64,000 bases of DNA from Arthrobacter sp. Soil764 (GCF_001428075.1 NZ_LMSI01000002.1:96590-160589); one strand, 5' to 3'. Positions 1 through 8,576 are shown, numbered from the stretch's first letter. A program made the numbers and translations. The notes: a model not told the origin generated them from the sequence alone.

Positions 1-764
1 GTCGAGCCATCCTGCTGCAGCTTGCCAATCCGGGAATCGGCAGGGGCGTGGCCGAACACAGTACGTTCACCGAGCGCCCCGTCAACAGGCTTAAAGGCAC
101 ACTGACCTACGTCTACGCGGTGGTCTACGGAAACGACGAGCAGGTGAAGGAGGTCCGCCGCAGGGTAAACCGGGCCCACGTTCCCGTTCGACGGCCCGCA
201 GATAAAGCCTCCGCCGGATACAGCGCCTTTGATCCGGAGCTGCAGCTCTGGGTGGTGGCCACGCTCTACGACACCGCTCTCACCATCATTGAGAAAATCT
301 ACGGCCCGCTGGACGACGCCGCTGCCGACGCGATGTACCGGGACTACGCGCGGATTGGCACCGCCCTGCAGCTTCCGCCGGGCATGTGGCCGAAGGACCG
401 GGCCGAGTTCGGCCGCTACTGGGCAGAACGCGTCTCCACCCTGCGGGCGGAGTACCCCGGTGTGAGGGTTGCCCGCGGCCTGCTGTTTCCCAGGCACACC
501 GCCCTTTGGTACCGCGCCATCATCCCTCCGGCCAGGTTCCTCACCGCCGGGCTCCTTCCCGAGCAGCTGCGGAAAGATTTCGGCCTGGCCTGGAGCGACC
601 AGCACGAGCGCCGCTTCCACCGGACGTTCCGAATCCTGGCCGTGGCCTACCCAAAGCTGCCGCCGGGCATCAGGTACTGGTTCAAGGATTACTGCCTGCG
701 CGAACTCGACAGGGACCTGAAAAGGAACCCCCAGCCAAGCCAGCATCTGGGGATCAGTGCCTAG
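1..764 (+). CDS. MpaB-like oxygenase family protein (DUF2236), 5'-truncated
   Basis: The gene is cut by the left window edge. The frame is open from base 3 and already encodes family-like residues (RAILLQLANPGIGRG) before the first in-frame GTG at 48, so that GTG is an internal codon rather than the start. The visible C-terminal part has the family pattern of an N-terminal HS.F block, a central W.P.....F..YW block and a late PAR...GLLP..LR segment. MpaB/latex-clearing relatives are heme-dependent oxygenases or uncharacterised. The substrate here is unknown. Its 3' end overlaps the next gene by 8 bases, suggesting co-transcription. Confidence 0.85.
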   Translation, partial: RAILLQLANPGIGRGVAEHSTFTERPVNRLKGTLTYVYAVVYGNDEQVKEVRRRVNRAHVPVRRPADKASAGYSAFDPELQLWVVATLYDTALTIIEKIYGPLDDAAADAMYRDYARIGTALQLPPGMWPKDRAEFGRYWAERVSTLRAEYPGVRVARGLLFPRHTALWYRAIIPPARFLTAGLLPEQLRKDFGLAWSDQHERRFHRTFRILAVAYPKLPPGIRYWFKDYCLRELDRDLKRNPQPSQHLGISA

Positions 765-1665
765 CCCAAAACCCGGTTCACCACCGGTTGAGCGGCGGAT
801 CGACGAACGGGCCCGCCGTGTCCTGGCCGCAGCCCCGGCCGGCGGCGGCAAAGCAAAAATGGTCGAGTTCGCGGTTTTCGTCCTCAAACAGGGCTGGGCC
901 TGCATCTTTGGCGCAGCTCTTTTGGCAGCGCTCATGGCAGCAAGGCTCTGGTACCCGGACACTGCCGGCCTGGCGCGCAACGACTTCCTGACGATCACCG
1001 CCGTGATCATCCAGATCCTGATGGTTGTGTTCAAACTGGAGACGCTGCGGGAACTGCGGGTCATCGTGCTGTTCCACCTGGTGGGGACCGTCATGGAGCT
1101 GTTCAAGACGGACGTGGGCTCCTGGTCCTACGATGCCGAAGGCGTCCTGCGCATCGGGGCCGTACCGCTTTTCAGTGGCTTCATGTATGCGGCCGTGGGC
1201 TCCTACATGGTGCGCGTCTACCGGCTTTTCGACCTGAGGTTCACTGCCTACCCCCGCCGGTGGATCACCGCCGTCGTCGCTGCCGCGATCTATGCCAACT
1301 TCTTCACCCACCACTACATCTGGGACCTGCGCTGGGTGCTGCTCGTCGCCGTCGTCCTCGTCTATGGCCGGTGTGTGATGCACTTCCGGGTGTTCCGCCG
1401 GGTGTTCCGCATGCCGCTGGTGGTCTCGTTCCTGCTGGTGGCGGTGTTCATCTGGCTGGCTGAGAACATCGCCACCTGGTCAGGCGCCTGGCTCTACCCC
1501 AGCCAGGTGGACGGCTGGCACCCCGTGGGCCTGGAGAAACTGGTGGCCTGGTTCCTGCTGATGATCATCTCCGTGGTGCTGGTGGCCTGGGTCTACAAGC
1601 CCCAGCCCCTGGTAGTGGATGAGGCACGACGGCGGGAGGTCCCGTCGTCGGCTGCCTTGCGGTAA
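757..1665 (+). CDS. DUF817 family integral membrane protein
   Basis: 302 residues with about seven hydrophobic segments from residue ~45 to ~285 and the DUF817 blocks GSWSYDAEG, PLFSGFMYAAVGSY, YANFFTHHYIWDLR and WSGAWLYP. The start is GTG at 757, inside the end of the upstream oxygenase gene, so translation is probably coupled. Function is unknown; histidines and tryptophans are clustered in predicted loops. The last codons (REVPSS) are encoded by a palindrome of the window's terminator family (1627-1650), so the hairpin has been built into the coding end. Confidence 0.88.
   Translation: MPSPKPGSPPVERRIDERARRVLAAAPAGGGKAKMVEFAVFVLKQGWACIFGAALLAALMAARLWYPDTAGLARNDFLTITAVIIQILMVVFKLETLRELRVIVLFHLVGTVMELFKTDVGSWSYDAEGVLRIGAVPLFSGFMYAAVGSYMVRVYRLFDLRFTAYPRRWITAVVAAAIYANFFTHHYIWDLRWVLLVAVVLVYGRCVMHFRVFRRVFRMPLVVSFLLVAVFIWLAENIATWSGAWLYPSQVDGWHPVGLEKLVAWFLLMIISVVLVAWVYKPQPLVVDEARRREVPSSAALR
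1627..1650. terminator. Hairpin of the GACGACGGCGGGA family, inside the 3' end of the DUF817 gene
   Basis: CGACGGCGGGA and TCCCGTCGTCG pair over 11 positions (one G.T wobble) around a 2-nt loop. No T-run follows. It lies 13 bases before the stop codon at 1663-1665. Confidence 0.5.
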
Positions 1666-1680
1666 GGGGGCCGTAAGGGG

Positions 1681-1740
1681 GGTCTGGCAAGACCCGTTTC
1701 AGCAGGGCCCTCGCTAGGGAAAAGGGAGCACGGTTTGATA
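1681..1740 (+). promoter_or_regulatory. Promoter/operator module A of the MmyB-like regulator locus
   Basis: A 60-bp unit that recurs at 4915-4974 and 5001-5060 in the same orientation. It has an imperfect palindrome GGTCTGGCAAGACC at 1681-1694, then a GTTTCAGCAGGGCCCTCG block, CTAG at 1714-1717, 14 variable bases, and GGTTTGAT at 1732-1739. GGTTTGAT is at the same offset (52-59) in all three units. TTTGAT may be the -10 element, which would put transcription start near the ATG at 1747. Role inferred. Confidence 0.65.
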
Positions 1741-1746
1741 GGGAAC

Positions 1747-2973
1747 ATGCCCCCCGAAACAACAGTCATCAATTCCAGCAAACCGCAGCCAGCAGACACC
1801 CGCGGACACCACCAGGCCCGCTGGGGCGGTGTCTTCGCGATGTCGCTGTGCGTCTTCGCGCTGATCGCCTCCGAGTTCATGCCGGTCAGCCTGCTCACTC
1901 CGATGGCCGCCGAACTGCAGGTTTCAGAAGGGATGATTGGGCAGGGGATCGCGATTTCCGGTGTCTTCGCCGTCGTGACCAGCCTCTCGGTTTCCACCCT
2001 GGCCGGCAGCATGAACCGTAAAACCCTGCTGCTGGGCCTGACGGCGCTGATGGCGGTCTCCGGGGCGCTGGTGGCCACCGCACCCGGGTATCTGCTGTTC
2101 ATGGTGGGCCGTGCCCTCATCGGCGTGGTCATCGGCGGCTTCTGGTCCATGTCGGCAGCCACCGCGATGCGGCTGGTTCCGGCGCACCAGGTGCCGCGCG
2201 CCCTGGCGATCTTCAATGGCGGCAATGCCCTGGCCACGGTCCTGGCCGCACCCCTGGGAAGTTACCTTGGCTCGCTCATCGGCTGGCGCGGCGCGTTCTT
2301 TTGCCTGGTGCCCATAGCGGTGCTTGCCCTTGCCTGGCAGTGGATCAGCCTGCCGTCGATGAAGGTCCAGAAACGGGCATCCGGCAACGTGCTCGGGATT
2401 TTCGCCGGGCTTAGGAGCCGGCCCGTCGCCTGGGGAATGGCTGCGTGCGGATCCTTCTTCATGGGCCAGTTCGTCCTGTTCACCTACATCCGCCCGTTCC
2501 TGGAGACCGTGACCCGCGTGGACGTTGCCACGGTATCCCTCGTCCTGCTGGTGATCGGCGTGGCGGGCTTCGCCGGAACGCTGCTGATTGGCCGGTTCCT
2601 GGGCAAGGGCCTGTACCGGACGCTGGTCATCATTCCGGTGCTGATGGCGGTCATTGCCGCAGCGCTCGTTCCCGCCGGCGGCTGGATCGCCGCTGTCGTG
2701 GTTCTGCTGGGCCTCTGGGGCCTGATGTCCACGGCCGCGCCCGTCGGCTGGTGGAGCTGGCTGGCGGAGGCGATGCCGGATGACGCCGAAGCCGGCGGCG
2801 GCCTGATGGTCGCGGTGGTCCAGACGTCCATCGCCATCGGATCCACGCTCGGGGGCGTGCTGTTCGATTCTGCGGGCTACCAGGCCACGTTCCTGGCCGC
2901 CGCGGCCATTCTTTCCATCGCCGCCGTCCTGACATTCCTGACGTCCCGGGCCACGGCCCGCCAGACCACATAA
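1747..2973 (+). CDS. nepI: MFS exporter, NepI-like (purine ribonucleoside/drug efflux)
   Basis: About 408 residues and 12 predicted membrane helices. It shares the distinctive blocks EFMPVSLLTPMAAEL, SEGMIGQ, GGFWSMSAATAMRLVP and APLGSYLGSLIGWR with E. coli NepI, a proton-driven exporter of purine ribonucleosides. ATG 1747 was preferred; an in-frame TTG at 1735 (behind AGGGAG) would add four residues. The start is close behind regulatory module A and may be leaderless. The cupin gene follows after 21 bases in the same operon. The real substrate could be another small molecule. Confidence 0.82.
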   Translation: MPPETTVINSSKPQPADTRGHHQARWGGVFAMSLCVFALIASEFMPVSLLTPMAAELQVSEGMIGQGIAISGVFAVVTSLSVSTLAGSMNRKTLLLGLTALMAVSGALVATAPGYLLFMVGRALIGVVIGGFWSMSAATAMRLVPAHQVPRALAIFNGGNALATVLAAPLGSYLGSLIGWRGAFFCLVPIAVLALAWQWISLPSMKVQKRASGNVLGIFAGLRSRPVAWGMAACGSFFMGQFVLFTYIRPFLETVTRVDVATVSLVLLVIGVAGFAGTLLIGRFLGKGLYRTLVIIPVLMAVIAAALVPAGGWIAAVVVLLGLWGLMSTAAPVGWWSWLAEAMPDDAEAGGGLMVAVVQTSIAIGSTLGGVLFDSAGYQATFLAAAAILSIAAVLTFLTSRATARQTT

Positions 2974-2994
2974 CCCATCCCTGAGGAGGAGAAC

Positions 2995-3408
2995 ATGAAG
3001 TACACCAAGAGCGGGGGCCAGACAGGAGCCGGCCCCAAGGAATGGTTCACCGGAACCGTGCAGATTGACGGCATCCGGAACCCTGATGAGCAGTCGGCCA
3101 TCGGCTGCGCGCACGTCCGGTTTGCCCCCGGCGCCCGGACTGCCTGGCACCGCCACCCCAAGGGCCAGACCCTCTACGTCACGGACGGGATCGGGCTGGT
3201 GGCCCGGCGCGGCGGGGAGGTCCAGGAGATCCGTCCCGGCGACGTGGTCTACATCGAGCCTGGCGAGGAGCACTGGCACGGGGCTACCCCGGAGCGGTTC
3301 ATGGCGCACGTCGCCATGCACGAAGCCGATGAAAACGGAGAGGTGGTCACTTGGCTCGATCACGTGACCGACGAGGAGTACGGCGCGCCTGACCAGGCCA
3401 CTGCGTAA
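2995..3408 (+). CDS. Small cupin-domain protein (hydroxynitrile lyase-like)
   Basis: 137 residues, single cupin barrel. Motif 1 is HRHPKGQTLYV (H-x-H, Gln/Glu position) and motif 2 is PGEEHWHG, giving a probable three-His/one-Gln metal site. It resembles the manganese-dependent cupins described as (R)-hydroxynitrile lyases in Acidobacterium and Granulicella, but these are often part of detoxification operons of unknown chemistry. A GAGGAGAA ribosome site precedes ATG 2995. It shares an operon with the NepI-like exporter and so probably the control of the MmyB-like regulator. Confidence 0.82.
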   Translation: MKYTKSGGQTGAGPKEWFTGTVQIDGIRNPDEQSAIGCAHVRFAPGARTAWHRHPKGQTLYVTDGIGLVARRGGEVQEIRPGDVVYIEPGEEHWHGATPERFMAHVAMHEADENGEVVTWLDHVTDEEYGAPDQATA

Positions 3409-3455
3409 AGGAGAGCGGACGACGGCGGGAGGTCCCGGCGTCGTCCGCTCTCCTT
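3408..3455. terminator. Bidirectional terminator of the GACGACGGCGGGA family
   Basis: A 23-position stem with one mismatch and a GG loop, beginning at the last base of the cupin stop codon. Outer arms AAGGAGAGCGGACGACG and its complement pair perfectly over 17 bp. It separates convergent genes, so it can stop both transcripts. Confidence 0.85.
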
Positions 3456-3469
3456 CCGTGTAAGTCAGG

Positions 3470-3892
3470 TCAGTCGTCGTACGTGTTCGCGATGTAGACA
3501 TCGCACGGGGCGTTGTGCGCCACGCTGTTGGCGACGCTGCCCAGGAGCCTGCCAATCCCGCGCATCCTGCGGTTGCCCACCACGATCAGCCGGGCATCGA
3601 GGCGGATGGCTTCTTTGATGAGCGAATCGGCTGGCTTGCCGCGCGAAGCGAAGTGGGTGATTTCCACTCCCGGATGCGATGCGCCGAGGGACTTTGCCAC
3701 CATTTCCGAGCTGTCCGCGTTGGAGATCCGTACCTTATCCGAGCCCACCCCGAAGGTTTCGGCGTTCTCGACGTCAAAGGCGGTCACCACATGGAGGGAT
3801 GCCCCCAGCGACTCCGCCAGGCCCAGCGCCACTTCCGCGGCCTTCCGTGCCGACGGGCTGGCGTCCACGCCTACAACGATTACTCCGCTCAT
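3470..3892 (-). CDS. Universal stress protein (UspA family)
   Basis: 140 residues, one Usp domain. It opens MSGVIVVGVDASPSA and ends with IVVGNRRMRGIGRLLGSVANSV. The classic ATP signature G-x2-G-x9-G-S/T is partly kept: the final GS is present but the second glycine is replaced (GNRR), so nucleotide binding is uncertain. ATG 3892 is chosen over two upstream starts because AAAGGAG lies a proper distance before it. The protein is cytosolic and usually stress- or dormancy-induced. It sits inside the locus of the MmyB-like regulator but faces the cupin gene. Confidence 0.9.
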   Translation of the reverse strand: MSGVIVVGVDASPSARKAAEVALGLAESLGASLHVVTAFDVENAETFGVGSDKVRISNADSSEMVAKSLGASHPGVEITHFASRGKPADSLIKEAIRLDARLIVVGNRRMRGIGRLLGSVANSVAHNAPCDVYIANTYDD

Positions 3893-3982
3893 TCCTGCTC
3901 CTTTATCCAGTCCTGGCATCAACGTTCAGCTGCCAGTCTAGGCAGTACCCTCCGGAAGTCCTCGAATCACAGGTTTAGAGTG

Positions 3983-4876
3983 TTACGCGCGGATCTCGCC
4001 CTGCGCCGCTTCGGCGATGTTCTCGGTAACGGCCCAGGATGCCAGGAGCTTGAGGGCTTCCTCAGAGGGGCTGCCGGGAGTGGCGGGATAAACGGTGAGG
4101 GTGTGCCCCGGGTCCTCTTCAAGGCCCAAGACCTGGTAATTCAGTTCCAAGAGGCCCACTACCGGGTGCTGGAAGAACTTGGTTCCCGCGTAGTGGCGGC
4201 GGACATTGTGGGCTGCCCAGAGCGTTCGGAATTCATCGCTGCGCATGGACAGTTCACCGATGAGTTCGGCGATGCCCTTGTCATGGGGGTTGCGGCCGGC
4301 CTCACGGCGGAGGATGGCCACGTTTGTGTTGGCGGCCCGGTCCCAGTCCGTGTAGAAGTTGTGGGCCCGCGGGTCCAGGAAGATGAAGCGGGAGTGGTTT
4401 GCAGGCCGTGCGGGGCTGCGGTACATGTCCGAATACAGGGCGTAGCCCAGGGTATTGGCGGCCACGATGTCCAGCCGGTTGTTGCCGATGAAGGCAGGCG
4501 CCCCGGTGATGGTGTCCAAAAGGTACTGCAGTTCCGGACGGACCTTCGAGGGGGCGGAACCGCCCGTTCCCGCGGCCCTCTTGCGGCCCGAGGTGTTGGC
4601 GGCACGGGCCAGGTCGTAGAGGTGGTCGTGCTCGGCGCGGTCCAGTTCCAGGGCGCCGGCAATGGCGTCCAGCACGCTGTCCGAGACGCCGGAGAGATTG
4701 CCGCGTTCCAGGCGGGTGTAGTAGTCCACGCTCACCCCCGCCAGCCGGGCCACTTCCTCGCGCCGCAGCCCCGGCACCCGCCGCCGTCCGCCGTACGGTT
4801 CGATGCCTGCCTGCTCCGGGGTAATGCGCCCACGGCGGGAGGACAGGAACTGTCGTACCTCGGCTCGGTTATCCAT
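3983..4876 (-). CDS. XRE-family regulator with MmyB-like ligand-binding domain
   Basis: 297 residues. The N-terminus (MDNRAEVRQFLSSRRGRITPEQAG) and the HTH segment LRREEVARLAGVSVDYYTRLERG (residues ~35-57) are typical of MmyB-like regulators; residues ~100-280 form the C-terminal ligand-binding domain. Such proteins in actinomycetes usually sit beside oxidoreductases or transporters and control them. ATG 4876 is preferred to GTG 4885 by comparison with the family; no good ribosome site precedes it. The three repeated modules at 1681, 4915 and 5001 are its likely operators. Ligand unknown. Confidence 0.9.
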   Translation of the reverse strand: MDNRAEVRQFLSSRRGRITPEQAGIEPYGGRRRVPGLRREEVARLAGVSVDYYTRLERGNLSGVSDSVLDAIAGALELDRAEHDHLYDLARAANTSGRKRAAGTGGSAPSKVRPELQYLLDTITGAPAFIGNNRLDIVAANTLGYALYSDMYRSPARPANHSRFIFLDPRAHNFYTDWDRAANTNVAILRREAGRNPHDKGIAELIGELSMRSDEFRTLWAAHNVRRHYAGTKFFQHPVVGLLELNYQVLGLEEDPGHTLTVYPATPGSPSEEALKLLASWAVTENIAEAAQGEIRA

Positions 4877-4913
4877 ACGGAACACGTTACGACGGATGGT
4901 CCGGCCCTAAGGA

Positions 4914-4974
4914 GGTTCTGTCAGAACCAGTTACAGCAGCACCCTCGCTAGCGGGTCCCGGGCCGGGTTTGATG
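4914..4974 (+). promoter_or_regulatory. Promoter/operator module B
   Basis: Perfect palindrome GGTTCTGTCAGAACC at 4914-4928, followed by GTTACAGCAG, CCCTCGCTAG (4942-4951) and GGTTTGAT at the same offset as in module A. It lies 38 bp upstream of the regulator's start on the other strand, so autoregulation is plausible. Confidence 0.65.
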
Positions 4975-5000
4975 GGATTGTCCGGCTGCCGGCCAGGGTA

Positions 5001-5060
5001 GGACTCCCAAGACCAGGTACAACAGGGCCACGTTGTCCCCACTTTTTCCGGGGTTTGGTC
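5001..5060 (+). promoter_or_regulatory. Promoter/operator module C
   Basis: Third copy. CAAGACC and CAGGGCC blocks match module A, and GGTTTGGT sits at the same offset 52-59. The left palindrome arm (GGACT) and the CTCGCTAG block (here ACGTTGTC) are diverged. It is 52 bp upstream of the dehydrogenase start at 5112. Confidence 0.58.
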
Positions 5061-5111
5061 CGAACAACCCCGGTAGCATTTTTGTTATCCCCAACAGATC
5101 AGAGGAGAACC

Positions 5112-6152
5112 ATGACTACCGTCAAGGCTTATGCATCCCCGTCCGCCACGGAGGACCTGGTGGCAACCACCATTGAGCGCCGCGAAGTGGGTCCCCATGA
5201 CGTCATGATCGAGATCAAGTTCGCCGGCATCTGCCACTCGGACATCCACACCGTCCGGGGCGACTGGGGCCCGCAGCAGTACCCGCTGGTACCCGGCCAC
5301 GAGATCGCCGGCATCGTCACCGAGGTTGGCTCCGAGGTGACCAGGCACGCCGTTGGCGACCGCGTTGGTGTTGGCTGCATGGTCAACTCCTGCATGGAGT
5401 GCGTCAACTGCCAGAAGGGCGAGGAACAGTACTGCCTCAAGGGAAACGTTGGCACCTACGGCGCCGTTGACCGCGACGGCACCATCACCCAGGGCGGCTA
5501 CTCCACCCACGTCGTAGTGACCGAGGACTTCGTGGTGACCATCCCCGAGGGCATCGAGCTCGACGTCGCCGCACCGCTGCTGTGCGCCGGCATCACCACC
5601 TACTCCCCACTGCGGCACTGGGGCGCCGGGCCCGGCAAGAAGGTTGCTGTCGTCGGCCTCGGCGGCCTGGGCCACATGGCCGTCAAGCTCGCCCACGCCA
5701 TGGGCGCCGACGTAACGGTCCTGTCCCAGTCGCTGAAGAAGCAGGAAGACGGCCTGAAGCTTGGCGCGGACCACTACTACGCCACCAGCGACGAGAGCAC
5801 CTTCAGCGACCTCGCCGGCAGCTTCGACCTGATCATCAACACGGTCAGCGCCTCGATCGACATCAGCTCCTACCTGGGCCTGCTGAAGCTCGACGGCGCC
5901 CTGGTGAACGTCGGTGCCCCCGCCGAGCCGCTCCCCGTCAACGCCTTCGCACTGATCGGCGGCCGCCGCTCGTTTGCCGGTTCCATGATCGGTGGCATCC
6001 GCGAGACCCAGGAAATGCTCAACTTCTGCGCTGAGCACGGCCTGGGCGCCGAGATCGAGGTCATTCCGGCAGAGAAGATCAACGAGGCCTACGAGCGCGT
6101 CCTCGCCTCGGACGTCCGGTACCGCTTCGTGATTGACACCGCCACCCTCTAA
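5112..6152 (+). CDS. Zinc-dependent alcohol dehydrogenase, NAD(P)-dependent (YahK/cinnamyl type)
   Basis: 346 residues of the medium-chain dehydrogenase family. Catalytic zinc ligands are C41 (GICHSD), H63-E64 (PGHE) and a later Cys in PLLCAG. The structural zinc lobe has C94, C97, C100 and C108. The Rossmann motif is [15 protein letters not shown]. Overall it resembles YahK-type aldehyde reductases. ATG 5112 follows AGAGGAGA; the frame is open further upstream but only non-coding promoter sequence is there. Modules B and C lie just upstream, so the neighbouring MmyB-like regulator probably controls it. Likely reduces a reactive aldehyde. Confidence 0.92.
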   Translation: MTTVKAYASPSATEDLVATTIERREVGPHDVMIEIKFAGICHSDIHTVRGDWGPQQYPLVPGHEIAGIVTEVGSEVTRHAVGDRVGVGCMVNSCMECVNCQKGEEQYCLKGNVGTYGAVDRDGTITQGGYSTHVVVTEDFVVTIPEGIELDVAAPLLCAGITTYSPLRHWGAGPGKKVAVVGLGGLGHMAVKLAHAMGADVTVLSQSLKKQEDGLKLGADHYYATSDESTFSDLAGSFDLIINTVSASIDISSYLGLLKLDGALVNVGAPAEPLPVNAFALIGGRRSFAGSMIGGIRETQEMLNFCAEHGLGAEIEVIPAEKINEAYERVLASDVRYRFVIDTATL

Positions 6153-6166
6153 AGCACCACCCACGC

Positions 6167-6202
6167 ACGGCGGGCCGGCTCCGAAAGGGGCCGGCCCGCC
6201 GT
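6167..6202. terminator. Bidirectional terminator between dehydrogenase and nitronate monooxygenase genes
   Basis: ACGGCGGGCCGGCTCC pairs with GGGGCCGGCCCGCCGT (one G.T wobble) around a GAAA tetraloop. The flanking genes are convergent. Confidence 0.85.
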
Positions 6203-6229
6203 CGTTCGCGGCAGGGAGGTTCAGCGCAC

Positions 6230-7267
6230 CTACGGCGCGAGGCTTGTCAGGACCGCCGCGGCGGGGCCTTCCATGGTGTGCCGGTAGTTGATGCCGGCCC
6301 ACAGGTTCAGCCAATCCGGCTCTCCAGCGGCTGCGGCGGCGGCCCGCAGGGGAGTGGTCAGGTGGTGGATCTCCGGGTACCCGTACGGGGCATCCGCATC
6401 ATGGCGGCGCATGAATTCGTTGTGCAGGCCGCGCGCATTGCGGCCGGAGAAGGCGCGGGTGACGGCGGTGGTGGTGAAGCGCCCGGCCGGCGACAAAGCC
6501 GCCCGGTGCGCCGCCTTGGTTCCTGCTTCATCGGCCAGGAGGAAAGCCGTTCCCGACTGGACCGCAGCCGCACCGACGTCGAGCGCAGCCCGCGTATCCT
6601 CCCGCGTCCCAATTCCGCCTGCTGCGATGAGCGGCACCTCAAGATCGGCCAGCTCCTCGAGGATGCCGTGCAGGGGCACTGTGGGAGGCGGAGCAGCCGC
6701 TTTGAACGTTCCCCGGTGGCCGCCGGCTTCCGGGCCCTGGACGCACAGGGCATCGGCGCCTGCCGAAAGCGCCCGGAGTGCTTCCCCGCGGTCCGTCACC
6801 GTGGCGATCACATAGACACCGCGTTCGTGGAGCGCTTCGACAACCCCGGAACCGGGAACATCGAAGGTGAACGAAACAACCGCCGGTGCGAGCTCCAGCA
6901 CGACCTGGAGCTTCTTGTCCCAGTCGTCGTCGTCATGCCGTGGCTCTCCCAGGCTGACACCGAAGCGTTCGGCGTCGGCGGCCAGGGACGCCGCGTACTG
7001 CTGCAGGGACTCCGGGCTGATGACCGACGGTTGGGGGACGAACAGGTTCACTCCGAAGGGCCGGTCCGTGAGCGACCGGACGGCTTCGATCTCGGAACGC
7101 ATGGCGGCCGCAGTCTTATAGCCCGCCGCGAGGAACCCCAGACCGCCGGCGGCACTGACGGCGGCGGCGAGTTGCGGGGTGGAGGGTCCGCCGGCCATCG
7201 GCGCCTGGATGACCGGGACGGCCAGTGACCCGGGATTGAAGCGGCTGGCGTTGTGCTGGGTATCCAC
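6230..7267 (-). CDS. Nitronate monooxygenase family flavoenzyme
   Basis: 345 residues, FMN TIM barrel. The N-terminal PVIQAPMAGGPS, the central CVQGPEAGGHRG (FMN-phosphate region with the catalytic-base histidine) and the later LIAAGGIGTREDTRAALDVGAAAVQSG blocks are characteristic of 2-nitropropane dioxygenase/nitronate monooxygenases, which oxidise alkyl nitronates such as propionate-3-nitronate. The start is GTG 7267 behind GGGGAGG; the longer open frame upstream is low-complexity and overlaps a terminator. Single gene, convergent with the dehydrogenase. Confidence 0.9.
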   Translation of the reverse strand: MDTQHNASRFNPGSLAVPVIQAPMAGGPSTPQLAAAVSAAGGLGFLAAGYKTAAAMRSEIEAVRSLTDRPFGVNLFVPQPSVISPESLQQYAASLAADAERFGVSLGEPRHDDDDWDKKLQVVLELAPAVVSFTFDVPGSGVVEALHERGVYVIATVTDRGEALRALSAGADALCVQGPEAGGHRGTFKAAAPPPTVPLHGILEELADLEVPLIAAGGIGTREDTRAALDVGAAAVQSGTAFLLADEAGTKAAHRAALSPAGRFTTTAVTRAFSGRNARGLHNEFMRRHDADAPYGYPEIHHLTTPLRAAAAAAGEPDWLNLWAGINYRHTMEGPAAAVLTSLAP

Positions 7268-7330
7268 GTGTCCTCCCCGTCCTGCTGCGCGTACCTGACG
7301 AATGCTACGCCGTTCCAAGGGCAGAAAAAG

Positions 7331-7367
7331 AGCGGACGACGCCGGGTGGTGTCCGGCGTCGTCCGCT
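7331..7367. terminator. Terminator hairpin, GACGACG family variant
   Basis: AGCGGACGACGCCGG pairs perfectly with CCGGCGTCGTCCGCT (15 bp, 7-nt loop). It lies just 3' of the small gene that ends at 7387 on the minus strand. Confidence 0.8.
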
Positions 7368-7386
7368 GCCTTTGGTGTTGGAGTGC

Positions 7387-7581
7387 TTAGAGAACCAGTG
7401 CCGGCTCTTCGCCGCGCACGCTCAGCGTGAACGTGTTGGGCCCGCTGCAGGTGACGGCGATCCGGCACGTTGTGGTGTTGTGGCGGGATGAAAGATCGGT
7501 AACCGCGGAATCGAGGGTCTCGTGGAGTGCGGCACGGTCCCAGATCTTCAGGGTCACGGATTCGGCAGTGTTAAACGTCAT
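7387..7581 (-). CDS. Small conserved-type hypothetical protein, 64 aa
   Basis: No family recognised. A 64-residue protein starting MTFNTAESVTLKIW and ending with VRGEEPALVL; it is predicted soluble with alternating hydrophobic residues. Support for a real gene: AGGAAAG 9 bases before ATG 7581, actinobacterial codon usage, and a strong hairpin (7331-7367) directly after the stop. A TTGACC...TGATAC promoter-like pair may lie just upstream on the minus strand. Confidence 0.6.
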   Translation of the reverse strand: MTFNTAESVTLKIWDRAALHETLDSAVTDLSSRHNTTTCRIAVTCSGPNTFTLSVRGEEPALVL

Positions 7582-7811
7582 TGTTCAGTACTTTCCTGTA
7601 TCAAGCCGGGGTTGAATCCGGTCAATGGCCTGTCCGCGCTCGGAGGGTCGGTGGCCTATGCTCACCGGTGGGCCTCGTTGCGTCACCAGGATGTCAAGGG
7701 CGGATGTTTCCGGCCCTGCTTATCCATAGTGCCCATGGGGGAATAGCCGGCTCAACCAAAACGCTCAATTATTGCGAGTGATTCTCATCACCTGTGACGG
7801 GTGCCACACTA

Positions 7812-8576
7812 TTAATCGCAGAAATGGGTTGGGATTTTTTCTTCCCCGGAAATCGACGAGATGACTGACGCGGCCACGTCCCTGAGCTTGATGTTGCGCG
7901 TGCTGGAAGCCCGGGTGAGGATGTTGAAGGCCTCTTCCCGGCTGCACCTGTTTTCAGCCATGATGGCGCCGATTGCCATGTCAATGACCGTGCGGGACTG
8001 CATGGCCGCGGACAGGTCCTCCCGTGCTTCGCTCAACTGGGTAATCCGCAGGATCAGCCGGATGGAGCCGGCGGCCTGATGGGCGAACGCCTCCACGGTG
8101 CTGATGTCTTCGGCCGTGAACCCGTTGCTGCGGCTGGAGTAGAGGTTGAGTACGGCCTCTGCATCCCCCGCAAGATCCAGTGGAACGGCAAGGACGGACG
8201 AAACCCCGTGTTCCACGGCCGCCCTGACGTACGGTCCCCAGCGCTTTTCGCTGGCCAGGTCGGGAACCAGGAGGGTGGTCCGGTTTCGGAGCGCCGTGAG
8301 GCACGGGCCATCGCCGAATCCATTTTGCAGTTCGTCAAGGGCCCCGGCCGCGGCATCGCTGGCCGCGACGGCCTGGGGCCTCCTGTGCCGAATGACGGTC
8401 ACTCCACAATGGACTGTATTTCCCGATACGGACAACCGTGAAGCTGCCCTGACGGCCAGTTCCGCGAGGAAGTCACGGACGTCGCGACTCTCCAGCACCA
8501 ATCGCTGGAAGGACTGTTCGGACTCCGAGTCGGCCAGGCCGTCAGGTTCCTGCAGCGGTCCCTTGTTGTCCGTCAC
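7812..8576 (-). CDS. GAF-ANTAR RNA-binding regulator 1
   Basis: 254 residues. Residues ~35-175 form a GAF domain (GPCLTALRNRTTLLVPDLASEKRWGPY, then SVLAVPLDLAGDAEAVLNLYS). Residues ~185-240 form an ANTAR domain (SRTVIDMAIGAIMAENRCSREEAFNIL). ANTAR domains bind paired hexaloop hairpins in leader RNAs and prevent termination. The GAF ligand is unknown. The GTG start at 8576 overlaps the stop of the small upstream gene by 4 bases (GTGA), so translation is coupled. The protein ends in a PTHFCD tail resembling the tails of two other ANTAR proteins in this window. Confidence 0.9.
   Translation of the reverse strand: MTDNKGPLQEPDGLADSESEQSFQRLVLESRDVRDFLAELAVRAASRLSVSGNTVHCGVTVIRHRRPQAVAASDAAAGALDELQNGFGDGPCLTALRNRTTLLVPDLASEKRWGPYVRAAVEHGVSSVLAVPLDLAGDAEAVLNLYSSRSNGFTAEDISTVEAFAHQAAGSIRLILRITQLSEAREDLSAAMQSRTVIDMAIGAIMAENRCSREEAFNILTRASSTRNIKLRDVAASVISSISGEEKIPTHFCD

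Noticed and set aside
3408..3455. Long palindrome considered as an attachment site or insertion-sequence end
   Set aside because: No direct repeats or transposase nearby; the position after convergent stops fits termination.
1924..3555. Long minus-strand open frame of 543 codons antisense to the NepI-like gene
   Set aside because: Its translation is Gln/His/Arg/Gly-rich with no family pattern, while the plus strand encodes a clear transporter and cupin. Such frames arise from high GC.
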